Notes: generated from the sequence alone by a model not told the origin. A stretch of 64,000 nucleotides of DNA from Trichocoleus sp. (GCA_036702865.1 DATNQD010000059.1:434001-498000); one strand, 5' to 3'. Shown: positions 25,967 through 35,640, numbered from the stretch's first letter. Numbers and translations: made by a program.

Positions 25967-26644
25967 CTAAGAGTTTGACGGTTCTTCGGGTGCAGCGGCA
26001 GCGAGTGCTTTTCGAGCAGTTTGCGTGATAAAAACGGTAACGGCAAGCGTGGTAAGCAATCCTACTATCCGGAAAGCCCAATACAATCGTGGATCACCAG
26101 GCTGGGCTGTTGTCTCTAGCTGAGTCAAATTGCCTGCCAACGAGCCAATGTAGACATAAAGGATTGTGGTCGGAATCATCCCAACTGAACCCAGCACATA
26201 GTCACGCAAAGAGACTCCGGTAATCCCAAAGGCATAATTGAGCAGATTAAACGGAAAAAGGGGAGAGAGCCGGGTAAGCAACACGATCTTCAAACCCGCC
26301 TGACTGACTGCCCGATCGATTGCTTGAAACCTTGACCGATGAGCAATTTTCTGAGTCACCCATTGCCTTGCCAGATACCTCCCCGTCAGAAATGCTAGAG
26401 TTGCGCCCAGAGTTGCGCCAATCCAGGCATAGATTGAGCCTTGAACTGCTCCAAAAATCACCCCTGCACTTAAGGTCAAAATTGTGCCGGGCAACAGCAG
26501 AACCGTGAACAGACCATACAGCAGAATAAAGCCAACTACCCCTGCTCCTCCTGCTCCCTGAATTCCTTCTAGAAGCTGTTGCAGCCCACTTTGCAGATTA
26601 AACGCTTCGTTGCTCATTGCCATCCAACGGTACAAAGGAATCAC
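25967..26644 (-). CDS. TVP38/TMEM64 (SNARE-associated, DedA-like) membrane protein
   Basis: The protein of about 225 aa has four to six membrane segments and the family motifs [45 protein letters not shown] and [18 protein letters not shown]. Members are integral membrane proteins, with DedA-superfamily relatives acting as lipid scramblases or undecaprenyl-phosphate flippases; the function in cyanobacteria is not established. The reading frame begins at GTG 26644, overlapping the ispH stop by four bases; an ATG at 26623 would shorten it by seven residues and fits a more typical N-terminus. It precedes the mercuric-reductase-like gene. Confidence 0.88.
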   Translation of the reverse strand: MIPLYRWMAMSNEAFNLQSGLQQLLEGIQGAGGAGVVGFILLYGLFTVLLLPGTILTLSAGVIFGAVQGSIYAWIGATLGATLAFLTGRYLARQWVTQKIAHRSRFQAIDRAVSQAGLKIVLLTRLSPLFPFNLLNYAFGITGVSLRDYVLGSVGMIPTTILYVYIGSLAGNLTQLETTAQPGDPRLYWAFRIVGLLTTLAVTVFITQTARKALAAAAPEEPSNS

Positions 26645-27858
26645 TTGAGCGCAACTTCTCGGTTGACTCCTTTAATCTCAAAGATCTTTTCAATCACGGC
26701 TGCTACAACTTTGTCGGGCGTGGAGGCTCCAGAGGTAATACCGACCGTAATTTGTCCTGCGGGTAGCCAGTTTTCCTGAACTTCGAGATCTTGATGGAGC
26801 GGCTTATGCTCAACTCGATTGCCCTCCCCAATGCGATCAGCACTATCAATGTGGTACGAAGGGATGCCGCGTTCGATCGCAATTTCCTGTAAGTGCGTTG
26901 TGTTCGAGGAATTATAGCCGCCAATGACAACCATCAAGTCCAGTTTTTCCTCAACCAATTGAAACATCGCATCCTGACGCTCCTGAGTTGCATCACAAAT
27001 GGTGTTGAAGGCGAGAAAATGCTGATTCAGCTTGTCAGGACCATACTTTTTCATCATCGTATGCTCGAATAGCTTACCAATCTGCTCGGTTTCGCCCTTC
27101 AGCATGGTTGTTTGATTCGCAATTCCAACACGCTCCAGATCTTGATCCGGATCAAATCCCTCAGAGCAGGCACGGCTGAACTTTGCGATAAATTCGGCTC
27201 GATCGCCCCCATGCAAAATATAGTCGCAGACGTACTGTGCCTCTGCCAGATTTAGCACAACCAGATAAGTTCCAGCAAAAGAGCTTGTGGCGATCGTCTC
27301 TTCGTGATTGTGTTTGCCGTGAATAATTGAGGTGTGGCTGCCCTTCTTATGTTTTTCGACCGTGTTCCAAACCTTCGATACCCAGGGACAGGTTGTATCA
27401 ACGATCATGCTGCCTTTTTCATTCAGTAGCTGCATTTCCTGAACGCTGGCTCCAAAAGCAGGCAAGATGACCACATCACCGTGATCGACCACTGAGAAAT
27501 CCTTATTGCCGTCCTTCACCTCGATAAAACTGACATCCATCTCCCGCAGCCGTTGATTGACCGAAGGATTGTGGATAATTTCATTTGTGATCCAGATGCG
27601 CTCGGTTGGGAAATGCTGCCGCGTCTCATACGCCATTGCCACTGCGCGTTCAACTCCCCAACAAAACCCAAAGGCTTCTGCTAAGCGAATTGTTACATTG
27701 CCTTGTACTAACGAATAGCCATTGTCTCGAATCTGCTGAACCAGATCACTCTGGTACTCAGACTGCATTTGCCCAGAAACTTCTTCTGCATGACCAAACC
27801 CCTTGCGGTGGTAGCGGTCAGAGTTGTTGAGCGATCGTTTAAAGGCTTTGGTATCCAT
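26641..27858 (-). CDS. ispH: 4-hydroxy-3-methylbut-2-enyl diphosphate reductase (IspH)
   Basis: The 405-aa protein is the last enzyme of the MEP isoprenoid pathway, which makes IPP and DMAPP for carotenoids and phytol. The cysteines for the iron-sulfur cluster are Cys66 ([12 protein letters not shown]), Cys157 (VDTTCPWV) and Cys288 ([11 protein letters not shown]). The length of about 400 aa is the usual cyanobacterial/plant form, longer than E. coli IspH. Its stop overlaps the start of the TVP38-like gene, so the group ispH-TVP38-flavoprotein reads as an operon with translational coupling at the first junction. The start ATG at 27858 gives the common N-terminus. Confidence 0.96.
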   Translation of the reverse strand: MDTKAFKRSLNNSDRYHRKGFGHAEEVSGQMQSEYQSDLVQQIRDNGYSLVQGNVTIRLAEAFGFCWGVERAVAMAYETRQHFPTERIWITNEIIHNPSVNQRLREMDVSFIEVKDGNKDFSVVDHGDVVILPAFGASVQEMQLLNEKGSMIVDTTCPWVSKVWNTVEKHKKGSHTSIIHGKHNHEETIATSSFAGTYLVVLNLAEAQYVCDYILHGGDRAEFIAKFSRACSEGFDPDQDLERVGIANQTTMLKGETEQIGKLFEHTMMKKYGPDKLNQHFLAFNTICDATQERQDAMFQLVEEKLDLMVVIGGYNSSNTTHLQEIAIERGIPSYHIDSADRIGEGNRVEHKPLHQDLEVQENWLPAGQITVGITSGASTPDKVVAAVIEKIFEIKGVNREVALK

Positions 27859-27962
27859 GCCGTTTTGTCGTGAGAGTCCATACCTAGCTTCAGACTATCA
27901 GAGAAGGGGCAAGGAGTGGGTAGTAGGAGACAGAAGCCAGATTTCTATTGCCTGTAATGTCC

Positions 27963-28913
27963 TTATCCCTGCTCCAAATCGGGTTTCAGCACTTCGTTCA
28001 TATACACCTGTAGGGCAACGCTCCAAACTTCATAGCCTTTCGTGTTGAGGTGTAAGCCATCGGTGCTGTATTCCATCCGGAGGCTGCCCTCAGCATCACT
28101 GAAGAGGGGATAAAGATCAAGAAAGTAAATGCCCTCTTGTCGAGCAATCGATTCGAGCTGGCGGTTCAGGTTTTGGATACGGCGATTGGGGACAGCAAGG
28201 AGTCGATCGCGTCCTTCCCAGGTTGCTTCCTGTCCGGCATGAGGCAGGATGGATTGCAGAACAATTTGTGACTTAGGATGGTCAACTTTGAGATCGCGGA
28301 TAATTTGCTCCTGGTTGTCCAGAATCGTGCGATCATCAGCACCGCGAATCAAATCATTAATGCCAACTAGAACATAAACGGTTTCAGGAGTCGTCGCGCT
28401 AAACAGGTGGATTCGCTTCAGCAGCCCTGCCGATGTTTCCCCGGAAATTCCCTGATTCAGCCAATGACGATTCGGCGGCAACAAATGAATGGGGAACCAG
28501 AGGCTAATTGAATCACCCGCCAGCACGGTCAGTTTAGAAGGCTTCTGCTCGGCGACAACGCTGGCTTCTTGAGTGAGTTGTTCAACCCACTGCTGATAGC
28601 TCAACTGATGGCGAGGGCTGTTGCTCAGGTTGTCATCATTGCTAACGAGATCTGCTGGCTCATTAGACGGCATGATGGGGGTTGATGTGGCGATCGGGTC
28701 AGTGCTGGCTGAAGCAGAAAGCGCTGGAAAGCGAACCTGACGTAGCACGAAAGCAAATAAAGCTGTCCCTAAGAAAGTATTGATCACGAGGGAAAGAAAA
28801 ACCCATCGCGGGAGCAGGGATAGGCGCAAGCGCGTTGGCGAAAACTTAAAGAACTGGCTTGCCGAGCGCAAATGACGATCGCTCATCCGTTTCATCGAAT
28901 GCTTTTTTTGCAC
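27963..28913 (-). CDS. SGNH/GDSL-family hydrolase, membrane-anchored
   Basis: The 316-aa protein has an N-terminal hydrophobic anchor (about 36-58) and an SGNH hydrolase domain beginning near residue 128. Motifs present are GDSISLW (Ser135), GIND (Asn186) and DGLHLN (Asp285, His288), giving the full catalytic set. The domain resembles esterase/lipase GDSL enzymes that hydrolyse acyl or acetyl esters of lipids or wall polymers. Residues 60-110 are a low-complexity linker. The enzyme domain probably faces the periplasm; this is inferred from the anchor and the linker. The substrate is unknown. Confidence 0.88.
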   Translation of the reverse strand: MQKKHSMKRMSDRHLRSASQFFKFSPTRLRLSLLPRWVFLSLVINTFLGTALFAFVLRQVRFPALSASASTDPIATSTPIMPSNEPADLVSNDDNLSNSPRHQLSYQQWVEQLTQEASVVAEQKPSKLTVLAGDSISLWFPIHLLPPNRHWLNQGISGETSAGLLKRIHLFSATTPETVYVLVGINDLIRGADDRTILDNQEQIIRDLKVDHPKSQIVLQSILPHAGQEATWEGRDRLLAVPNRRIQNLNRQLESIARQEGIYFLDLYPLFSDAEGSLRMEYSTDGLHLNTKGYEVWSVALQVYMNEVLKPDLEQG

Positions 28914-29205
28914 AAGACCACCCGCACTGAACTGACAACGGCACGACTAAAAAACCAAACAATTCGCCCCAAATCCTAACGGAGTGATGCTTGTAGCAAT
29001 GGGCGGATCATCGGACATCGCCAATCATAACCCAACTTTTTCATCTGAGCGAAAGGGCTTGCTGATAAAAAATGGGGGACGATGTAACATCCCCCTTCTC
29101 TATGAGTCAGCGAACCTAAGTTGTTTCGTCTGACAAGCAATTAGTCCTGTCTAGACTGCTTTGTTAAACCTCTGCCTAGCCACAGAAAAACTGATCAACG
29201 TTTGG
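28914..29205. other. Intergenic region holding the amt terminator
   Basis: Just under 300 bases between the SGNH hydrolase gene and the amt stop. It holds the terminator at 29066-29095 and otherwise no gene. Confidence 0.4.
29066..29095 (-). terminator. Intrinsic terminator downstream of amt
   Basis: On the minus strand the stem GGGGGATG/CATCGTCCCCC (29095-29074), with a small bulge, is followed by an AT-rich tail with six T residues. It lies about 110 bp beyond the amt stop and has clear terminator geometry. Confidence 0.75.
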
Positions 29206-30801
29206 TTACTGGTAATTGCTAGAGGTGATCTCAGCATCGGTTACGCCATTGCCGACCACGTTTCCATCCTTCAGGAAGCCGTGGTAAGCTTCCATCCCAT
29301 GCTCACCAATATCCAAACCTACGATTTCCTCTTCTTCAGAGACTCGGATGCCCGAGATCGCTTTCAGGACAGCCCAAAAGATAGCCGAGAGGAGGACTGT
29401 TATGCCGCCGACGCTAATGATGCCAAGGAACTGCACCCACAGTTGACTCAATCCGCCGCCTGCAAACAACCCTGCTGCTGGACCTGCGCTGTATAGGGCA
29501 CCAGGAGCATCACTAGGACCAACGGCAAACAAGCCAACTGCCAAAGTTCCCCAAGTTCCATTAACTAGGTGGACAGCGATCGCACCCACAGGGTCATCAA
29601 TCCTGAGGCGATCGATGTAGAGCACTGCAAACACAACAATGATGCCGCCGACGGTTCCAATTAAGGCAGAAACCGGAATCGTAATAAAGGCACAAGAAGC
29701 CGTAACCGCAACCAAGCCTGCCAAAATGCCGTTGATGACCATTGACAGATCAGGCTTACCCAGAAGCAGCCATGCGGTGATTGTTGCAGCCACACCACCA
29801 AAAGCCCCTCCTGTGTTGGTTGTCAGGGCAATGTGAGCAATCAGAGAACCATCCCCAACACCCATTGTGGAACCAGGGTTAAAGCCGAACCAGCCCAACC
29901 AGAGGATCAGACAGCCAAGCGTCGCGATGCTCATGTTGTGACCAGGAATTGCATTGATGGAGCCACTGCTGTTGTATTTGCCAATCCGAGGACCCAAGAA
30001 TGCTGCACCCATCAAGGCTGCCCAACCGCCCACTGAGTGAACTACTGTTGAACCGGCAAAATCAAAGAAGCCCAACTTGGCTAACCAGCCACCGCCCCAG
30101 ATCCAGTGACCTGTAATGGGGTAAGCAACACCGACCAGCAGCAAGCTAAAAATCAAAAAGTCAACGAACTTGATGCGCTCAGCAACTGCACCAGAGACGA
30201 TCGTTGCTGCGGTTCCAGCAAACACGAGCTGGAAGAAAAACTTGGCAGCGAGAGGAACGCCAGTCCAGTTGAGTGAACTATAAACGCCCTGATAAGCATC
30301 ACCCGTTAGGGGGCTATTGTCTGCCCCGCCTAAGAAGAAAAGACCGCTTGTGCCAAAAAAGCCATTGCCATCGCTGAACATCAAGCCAAAACCAATCGTC
30401 CAGAACGCAATTGTTGAGAGGGCAAACACAATCAGGTTCTTTGCAAGCACGTTAACAGCGTTCTTCTGGCGGCAAAGACCGGTTTCTAACATGCAGAACC
30501 CAGCGTTCATGAAGAAGACGAGCATCCCCGTCACCATGACCCACATGGTATCTAGCCCAACTCGCAGAGAGGTTTCTAGTTCAGCCAACTCGGTGGTGGA
30601 AGGAGTTTGAGCCGAAGCCGACATTGCAGAAACCGCAAAAATTAATCCCGCAAGTGGAACGCAAGCTTGCCACGATGGAGTGAGCCGCCGAAATTTTCGA
30701 GTGTACTTCTGAATGTAATAAGCAACTTCTGACTCTGCCCAGACCTGAGCAGCCGATCGCCCACTCCGAGGTCTTGTTCGCTTATGCGCTTGTTTAGACA
30801 T
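29206..30801 (-). CDS. amt: Ammonium transporter, Amt family
   Basis: The protein of about 531 aa has the full Amt fold with roughly eleven TM helices. Typical segments are VTGMLVFFMNAGFCMLETGLCR, FAGTAATIVSGAVAERIKF, GHWIWGGGWL, DFAGSTVVHSVGGWAALMGA and CLILWLGWFGFNPGS. It takes up ammonium/ammonia across the plasma membrane. The N-terminus has a basic, hydrophilic stretch before a signal-like segment ending ASAQTP. I prefer the ATG at 30801 (MSKQAHKRTRPRSG) to the ATG at 30834, because an AGGA lies upstream and the start is more family-like. A perfect NtcA-type box lies about 290 bp upstream, so induction under nitrogen limitation is expected; it ends in an intrinsic terminator. Confidence 0.95.
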   Translation of the reverse strand: MSKQAHKRTRPRSGRSAAQVWAESEVAYYIQKYTRKFRRLTPSWQACVPLAGLIFAVSAMSASAQTPSTTELAELETSLRVGLDTMWVMVTGMLVFFMNAGFCMLETGLCRQKNAVNVLAKNLIVFALSTIAFWTIGFGLMFSDGNGFFGTSGLFFLGGADNSPLTGDAYQGVYSSLNWTGVPLAAKFFFQLVFAGTAATIVSGAVAERIKFVDFLIFSLLLVGVAYPITGHWIWGGGWLAKLGFFDFAGSTVVHSVGGWAALMGAAFLGPRIGKYNSSGSINAIPGHNMSIATLGCLILWLGWFGFNPGSTMGVGDGSLIAHIALTTNTGGAFGGVAATITAWLLLGKPDLSMVINGILAGLVAVTASCAFITIPVSALIGTVGGIIVVFAVLYIDRLRIDDPVGAIAVHLVNGTWGTLAVGLFAVGPSDAPGALYSAGPAAGLFAGGGLSQLWVQFLGIISVGGITVLLSAIFWAVLKAISGIRVSEEEEIVGLDIGEHGMEAYHGFLKDGNVVGNGVTDAEITSSNYQ

Positions 30802-30834
30802 TTTCACTGAATGTTCCTTCAAGTAATGCATCAA

Positions 30835-31233
30835 AACATCTCACTCTGTAGCGGTACAGGGTGCAGCTTGCTCTAGGGATGAGGGACAAATGCCCTGTAC
30901 CAAATCCAACAGCGGTAGAGGCACAAAAGGCCAGCGGCAGACTGCTTCAAAATAATGCAGCAAGCCACCAATCTTGCACTTTCAGCCTTTCAGAACTGCA
31001 ACCCGACCCAGTAATAGGCAGGTGTAAGCTGTGCAAGCAGGCACATTTGTTTTTCAAATTGCACCAATTATCAAGCAGTTAATTCTGTATAGGGAAATAC
31101 ACTTTTTCACTTAATATCCTTCAACTGCTTAATACAGAGGGGTTTCAAGCATTTTGTCGAAACTTTATACCAAGCACATATTTGGCTGCAGCGGTTCTAG
31201 GCAAGGTTGAACGAATGAAAGTGCGACCAGTTG
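30835..31233. other. Leader region of amt with an NtcA box
   Basis: About 400 bases upstream of amt on the minus strand and downstream of the cupin gene stop. The one notable signal is the NtcA box at 31087-31100. Otherwise no gene is visible. Confidence 0.5.
31087..31100 (-). promoter_or_regulatory. NtcA-binding-type palindrome GTA-N8-TAC
   Basis: The sequence GTATAGGGAAATAC (reading GTATTTCCCTATAC on the minus strand) is an exact GTA-N8-TAC palindrome, the consensus for the nitrogen regulator NtcA. On the minus strand a -10-like GATAAT starts 14 bases after it, nearer than the usual 20-24, so the promoter may be atypical. The nearest downstream gene is amt, a classic NtcA target, which makes the assignment plausible. 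Both neighbours here are minus-strand genes, so only amt lies downstream. Confidence 0.6.
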
Positions 31234-31593
31234 CTAGTAGATCGTTTCATCCGCTTTTTGCCAAGCAGGATCAACGATGCACAGAAAGATGAGCGGTTCC
31301 GTCCCTCCGTTATGAATTGACTGTTGGGCGTCAGGTGGGATGTAAACCGCATCACCGGGCTGCACGACTTGTGTTTCGTTATTAATTCGCATCTCCCCAG
31401 TGCCACTGAGGATGTAGTACACTTCCGAAGTTTTTAATGAATGCACGATCGAAGTCTGCCCTGGAGCAACGATCGCATGAGCCAAACTGTAGCGAAGCTC
31501 GATCGGTTGCTTGTCAGGATGCAGCAATTCGCGTAGCAGGGTACCATCTCCTGCAACAAATTCTTCACAGGCATTTAGTTTTTGGATCAGCAT
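31234..31593 (-). CDS. Cupin domain protein
   Basis: The 119-aa protein is a single small cupin barrel. The first motif reads VHSLKTSEVYYILSGTGEM and the second QPGDAVYIPPDAQQSIHN. Compared with metal-binding cupins (HxH, E, and H), the second histidine of the HxH pair and the His of motif 2 are not at their usual positions, so metal binding and enzymatic activity are uncertain. A sugar- or small-molecule-binding role is possible, though the substrate is unknown. It lies between amt and the Cys-rich membrane protein gene, all minus strand. Confidence 0.85.
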   Translation of the reverse strand: MLIQKLNACEEFVAGDGTLLRELLHPDKQPIELRYSLAHAIVAPGQTSIVHSLKTSEVYYILSGTGEMRINNETQVVQPGDAVYIPPDAQQSIHNGGTEPLIFLCIVDPAWQKADETIY

Positions 31594-31686
31594 TTCGTTA
31601 AGGTAGGTAGAATCGCAAACTTATATTATCTAGCCTTGTTTGTGATTCTCTTAACAACAAGCTTAAGATCCTTTAAGTAACTTCAA

Positions 31687-32013
31687 CTAATAGTAAACTT
31701 GCTCAGAGTTTGCTTTAGTTCCATAAGTTGCTGGCTCGTAATCAGCACAATTCACAGCTTCTTCCGACAATGCCCAGCTTGGGTGAACTGGACACTTTAA
31801 GTAGTGACTATTTGTAAAAAATTGACAGTTTGCACAAGGAATTTGGTGCATTTGCTGAGCTACTTTTATACTGTCTCTCGTGGTAGTCCAGAGGCTCCAG
31901 GTAACGATCGCAACAAGACTCCATGCCGCAACAAAGCAGAATGGAACAAAAAGCGGTTGCAGTAGTTGGTTGAACCCATAAATCGAAGAATACAAGAACT
32001 GAGCCATAACCAA
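31687..32013 (-). CDS. Conserved cyanobacterial membrane protein with Cys-rich tail
   Basis: The 108-aa protein has one or two membrane segments in its first 42 residues (LFVPFCFVAAWSLVAIVTWS). A soluble tail follows with cysteines in a spaced pattern (IPCANCQFFTNSHYLKCPVHPSWALSEEAVNCADYEP, positions about 60-93). The CxxC, CPVHP and NCADYEP elements could bind a metal or an iron-sulfur cluster; that is inference. I recognise the type as a conserved cyanobacterial family without a known function. The ATG at 32007 (MAQF) is an alternative start two codons in. It may share transcription with the cupin gene. Confidence 0.75.
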   Translation of the reverse strand: MVMAQFLYSSIYGFNQLLQPLFVPFCFVAAWSLVAIVTWSLWTTTRDSIKVAQQMHQIPCANCQFFTNSHYLKCPVHPSWALSEEAVNCADYEPATYGTKANSEQVYY

Positions 32014-32389
32014 AATGCCAATACGAAGGGTTAAGAGAAAGTGGGTTAAGACGATCGCAAATAAAATGCTTCAGTTCAGACAAGCTCCACTATAAAATTA
32101 TGAATAGTCAATGCTTGATCTGAGCTTATTCTCTCTAGTTTGTAAATTTTGTTTACAGCTTTCCTGTAGCTAAAGGGAGAATCTGTTTGCATCAACTCTT
32201 GCTAAAGGTAGAACTACTGCCGAGTGCTTCCTTCCCTGCTCTCTTTTTCAGGGTTTCTTTCAGGGTTTCAGATCTTCCCAATTTCAATCTTAAAAAGCTC
32301 CAATCTCCCATCGGAATACCGGGGTTTTGTGAGATGATGGTTCAGTAAAGTTTAGAATGTTGTTGAATTGACAGACAGGTAGTTCAGCT
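32014..32389. other. Divergent intergenic region, peroxiredoxin leader
   Basis: This 376-base region lies between divergent genes. A perfect tandem repeat of TTTCAGGGTTTC occurs at 32246-32269. The promoter for the peroxiredoxin gene should be in the right-hand part. Confidence 0.5.
32246..32269. repeat. Perfect 12-bp tandem duplication
   Basis: TTTCAGGGTTTC occurs twice head to tail (32246-32257, 32258-32269), upstream of the peroxiredoxin gene. Confidence 0.85.
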
Positions 32390-33025
32390 ATGGCACTTCA
32401 ACTTGGTGATACGGTTCCAAATTTCACTCAAAAATCTAGCGAGGGTGAAATCAATTTCTACGATTGGGCAGGTGATAGCTGGGTTGTACTGTTTTCCCAC
32501 CCTGCCGACTATACTCCGGTTTGCACTACAGAACTGGGTGAAGTGGCAAAGCTCAAGCCCGAATTTGATAAACGCAACGCAAAAGTGATTGCTCTGAGCG
32601 TGGATGATGCTGAGTCTCACAAGGGCTGGATTGGCGACATCAATGAAACCCAGAAAACTTCCGTCAACTATCCCATCTTGGCTGATGAGGATAAGTCGGT
32701 GTCTGATTTGTATGGCATGATCCACCCCAACGCGAACGCAAAAGTCACGGTTCGTAGCGTGTTTGTGATCGATCCTCAGCGCAAACTGCGGCTCACCATC
32801 ACCTATCCCCCTAGCACCGGGCGAAACTTTGATGAGATTTTGCGTGTAATTGATTCGCTACAGCTCACTGATCATTACAGTGTGGCAACGCCTGCAAACT
32901 GGCAGGATGGCGATGATTGCGTTGTTGTTCCTTCGATTCCCACCGAAGAAGCAAAGCAGAAGTTCCCGAAAGGTGTAACGGAAGTGAAGCCCTACTTGCG
33001 GATGACTCCTCAGCCGAACAAGTAA
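32390..33025 (+). CDS. 1-Cys peroxiredoxin (Prx6 type)
   Basis: The 211-aa protein is a Prx6-class peroxiredoxin: the peroxidatic cysteine is Cys45 in HPADYTPVCTTELG, and the long C-terminal extension (about 150-211) is typical of Prx6. It reduces hydrogen peroxide and alkyl hydroperoxides in the cytosol. There is one further cysteine, Cys177 in the extension (GDDCVVVPS), where most family members have a non-cysteine residue, so its resolving role is unclear. The gene is followed by a strong intrinsic terminator and appears to be monocistronic. Confidence 0.94.
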   Translation: MALQLGDTVPNFTQKSSEGEINFYDWAGDSWVVLFSHPADYTPVCTTELGEVAKLKPEFDKRNAKVIALSVDDAESHKGWIGDINETQKTSVNYPILADEDKSVSDLYGMIHPNANAKVTVRSVFVIDPQRKLRLTITYPPSTGRNFDEILRVIDSLQLTDHYSVATPANWQDGDDCVVVPSIPTEEAKQKFPKGVTEVKPYLRMTPQPNK

Positions 33026-33075
33026 GCCATTCTTCGAGCAATTCATTCCTTCCTTAATTTAGTAGACAGTGTGAC

Positions 33076-33107
33076 AGGAGCAGGGAAACCTCGCTCCTCT
33101 TTTTTTA
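33076..33107 (+). terminator. Intrinsic terminator after the peroxiredoxin gene
   Basis: AGGAGC (33076-33081) pairs with GCTCCT (33093-33098), with an inner AGG/CCT pair and a GAAA loop. A run of seven T (33100-33106) follows at once. It lies 50 bp past the peroxiredoxin stop. Confidence 0.85.
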
Positions 33108-33281
33108 ATCTCCCTTTTTTGCTTTCTGGGTTTGATTGACTAGCTAAAGCATGTGGGTAACATACCGTTAAAGAATTTGTCGCAGGCAAAGCGGCGATGA
33201 AGCGAACAGATTTCTCAAATCCTGAAGATAACTCACGTTGCTTGTGCTTTTGATCCCGGTCATTATTACCCCCTAATACCC

Positions 33282-34364
33282 GTGTTTGATAAACCATTTT
33301 CTACTCAACTGTCCTTTGGTTCACTTCTGCTACTAGGGACGACCTCCACCGCAACAGCAGTTGTTTCGTCTAGTGCTTTAGGGTTGTTGGTTGTTTTGCT
33401 GGCTGTAGCAATTTGGTTTTTGCTGCGACGTTTGCGGCAAAGTTTGGAGGAACGCGATCGACTCAAACACCGATTAGCTGCAGAAACAGAGCAAGTGCAG
33501 ACCGTAATCCACACGATTCGCGAAGGCATCATCACAACCGATGCTCAAGGACGGATCGAAATTCTCAATCCTCTGGCTGAAAAATTCACGGGTTGGCATC
33601 AGCAGGCAGCACAGGGACGATTGGTGTCTGAAGTCTTCCCGCTCTGGGATCAATCTACCCAGGAGCCGCTGACCCCCTTACTCGATCGACTGCTTCAAGA
33701 AGGACAACAAAGTAAAAGCTTGAATCCGGTGATTTTACGAGCGCGAGATCAATCTGAGCGGTTGCTTGAGAGTGTGATCACGATCGTTCATTCCCAGGAA
33801 GGAGAGATGACCGGCAGCGTCATTGTGTTTCGGGAAACAGCTTCGTTGAATTTGCCCATCAATCAACCCCTATGGCAAGACCAGTTTGATGCGCTGACTG
33901 GGTTATTCAATCGACAGGCGTTTGAAGATTGCTTGACACAGGCGATCATGCTGTCTCAACGGGACAACCAGGAGCACAGTCTTTGTTTTTTAGATCTCGA
34001 TCGCTTTCGTGAAATTAATCGGCTTGAGGGCTTCAATGCTGGAGATGAGCTGTTGCGTCAGGTAAGCTCTTTGCTGCAAGCCAAAATTCGCCGCGCCGAT
34101 ACGGTTGCCCGCTTGGGTGGAGACGAGTTTGCCATTTTGCTCTACCGTTGTCCCGCAGATCAAGCAATCTACATCGCCCAATCGCTAACGCAAACGATCA
34201 AAGATTTTCAGTTTGAATGGCGAGGAAAGATTTTGCCGATCGAAGCCAGTATTGGGCTTGTTTCAGTTAGCGCAAACTCAAATGCGATCGACCTGCTTAA
34301 GGCGGCTGAACTAGCCTGTACAGCGGCTAAGACCCAGAATTTGGGGAAGGTTTATCTCTCTTAA
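33282..34364 (+). CDS. Membrane-anchored PAS-GGDEF diguanylate cyclase
   Basis: The 360-aa protein starts with GTG 33282 and has one membrane helix (about 28-48), a PAS sensor domain (about 70-185) and a GGDEF domain (about 200-360). The active site is intact at GGDEF 279-283, and the RxxD inhibitory site (R270-D273) is five residues before it, so it should make cyclic-di-GMP and be product-inhibited. No EAL domain is present. The signal sensed by the PAS domain is unknown. The gene stands alone, with an imperfect repeat cluster of CAATCTGGAAA-type units just after its stop. Confidence 0.9.
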   Translation: MFDKPFSTQLSFGSLLLLGTTSTATAVVSSSALGLLVVLLAVAIWFLLRRLRQSLEERDRLKHRLAAETEQVQTVIHTIREGIITTDAQGRIEILNPLAEKFTGWHQQAAQGRLVSEVFPLWDQSTQEPLTPLLDRLLQEGQQSKSLNPVILRARDQSERLLESVITIVHSQEGEMTGSVIVFRETASLNLPINQPLWQDQFDALTGLFNRQAFEDCLTQAIMLSQRDNQEHSLCFLDLDRFREINRLEGFNAGDELLRQVSSLLQAKIRRADTVARLGGDEFAILLYRCPADQAIYIAQSLTQTIKDFQFEWRGKILPIEASIGLVSVSANSNAIDLLKAAELACTAAKTQNLGKVYLS

Positions 34365-34379
34365 CTGGCATATATCTGT

Positions 34380-34435
34380 CAATCTGGAGACAATCTGGAA
34401 ACAATCTAGAAATCAACCTGGGAACCAATCTAGTT
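34380..34435. repeat. Imperfect short tandem repeats after the GGDEF gene
   Basis: Imperfect copies of a CAATCTGGA(G/A)A unit (about 11-12 bp) recur four or five times from 34380 to 34435, in non-coding DNA after the GGDEF stop. Confidence 0.6.
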
Positions 34436-34575
34436 GCACTTGTGGCAAGCCTAAATCAATATCTCTTTTGAGGCATGCAAGCATTCTTTGATCCTGCTCA
34501 TGATTGAAACGCCCTCGCGATCGGCTGATGATCGTGCTTTATTGGTGTGAATCTATCAGGTCAGGAAACTAGGAT

Positions 34576-35640
34576 ATGCCCCAACTCTTTGAACCGTTTA
34601 CCCAACGTGGAGTGACGCTGCGAAATCGCGTTGTTATGTCTCCCATGTGCGAGTACTCTAGCGTGGATGGTTTTGCCAATGATTGGCATCTGGTTCATCT
34701 GGTCAGTCGTGCAGTTGGTGGGTCTGGGCTGATCATGACCGAAGCTGCCTCTGTTGAACCGCGTGGACGCATTACCCCACAAGATTTAGGGATCTGGCAG
34801 GATGCTCACATTGAGCCACTGACTCGAATCGTTGAATTAATTGAAAAGAATGGTGCAGTTGCCGGAATTCAGCTTGCTCACGCAGGACGCAAGGCGAGTG
34901 CTGCCCGTCCCTGGGAAGGAGGACATGGGCTAACTGAAACGGAAGGGGGCTGGACAGTAGTTGCGCCGAGTGCAATTCCTTTTGACAGCAAGAGCCCGAT
35001 GCCCGAAGCAATGAGTCTGGAAGACATTCAAGCCCTGATTCAAGCATTTGTGCAGGCAACAACCCGATCGCTCAATGCTGGATTTAAGATTATTGAAATT
35101 CACGCAGCGCATGGCTATCTTCTGCATGAGTTTCTTTCACCCTTAAGCAATCAACGAACGGATCAGTATGGAGGGTGTTTTGAGAATCGGATTCGATTGC
35201 TCTGTGAGGTTGCCGAAGCTGTCCGAAATGCTTTGCCAGAGCACTATCCGCTTTGGGTTCGCATCTCTGCAACAGATTGGGCTGAGAATGGCTGGACGAT
35301 CGATGAAAGTGTTGCCCTCTGCGACAAACTCCGATCGCTTAATGTTGATTTAATCGATTGTTCTTCTGGCGGGCTGGTTCCCGGCGTGAAAATTCCGGTT
35401 GGACCCGGTTATCAAACATCATTTGCCGATCGAATTCGCCGTGAAGCCGGGATTGCAACGGGAGCCGTTGGCATGATTACCGCTCCAGAACAGGCAGACC
35501 AGATTATTCGCACCGGGCAAGCAGATTTGGTACTTCTAGCACGAGAACTTTTGCGCGACCCCTATTGGACACTCCGCGCTGCACAACGACTCAGACAGCC
35601 GATTCCTAAACCAATTCAATACGATCGAGCCTGGCAGTAA
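34576..35640 (+). CDS. namA: NADPH dehydrogenase, old yellow enzyme family (NamA/YqjM type)
   Basis: The 354-aa FMN enzyme reduces activated carbon-carbon double bonds with NAD(P)H. The YqjM-class cysteine is present in SPMCEYSS (Cys25), and the FMN/substrate-binding IHAAHGYLLHEFLSPLSN and DQYGGCFENRIRLL motifs are intact. The C-terminal barrel ends with ATGAVGMITAPEQAD and DLVLLARELLRDPYW. It may act on quinones, nitro- or enone compounds, so physiological substrate is uncertain. No operon partners are evident. The symbol follows the family, not proof of orthology. Confidence 0.9.
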   Translation: MPQLFEPFTQRGVTLRNRVVMSPMCEYSSVDGFANDWHLVHLVSRAVGGSGLIMTEAASVEPRGRITPQDLGIWQDAHIEPLTRIVELIEKNGAVAGIQLAHAGRKASAARPWEGGHGLTETEGGWTVVAPSAIPFDSKSPMPEAMSLEDIQALIQAFVQATTRSLNAGFKIIEIHAAHGYLLHEFLSPLSNQRTDQYGGCFENRIRLLCEVAEAVRNALPEHYPLWVRISATDWAENGWTIDESVALCDKLRSLNVDLIDCSSGGLVPGVKIPVGPGYQTSFADRIRREAGIATGAVGMITAPEQADQIIRTGQADLVLLARELLRDPYWTLRAAQRLRQPIPKPIQYDRAWQ

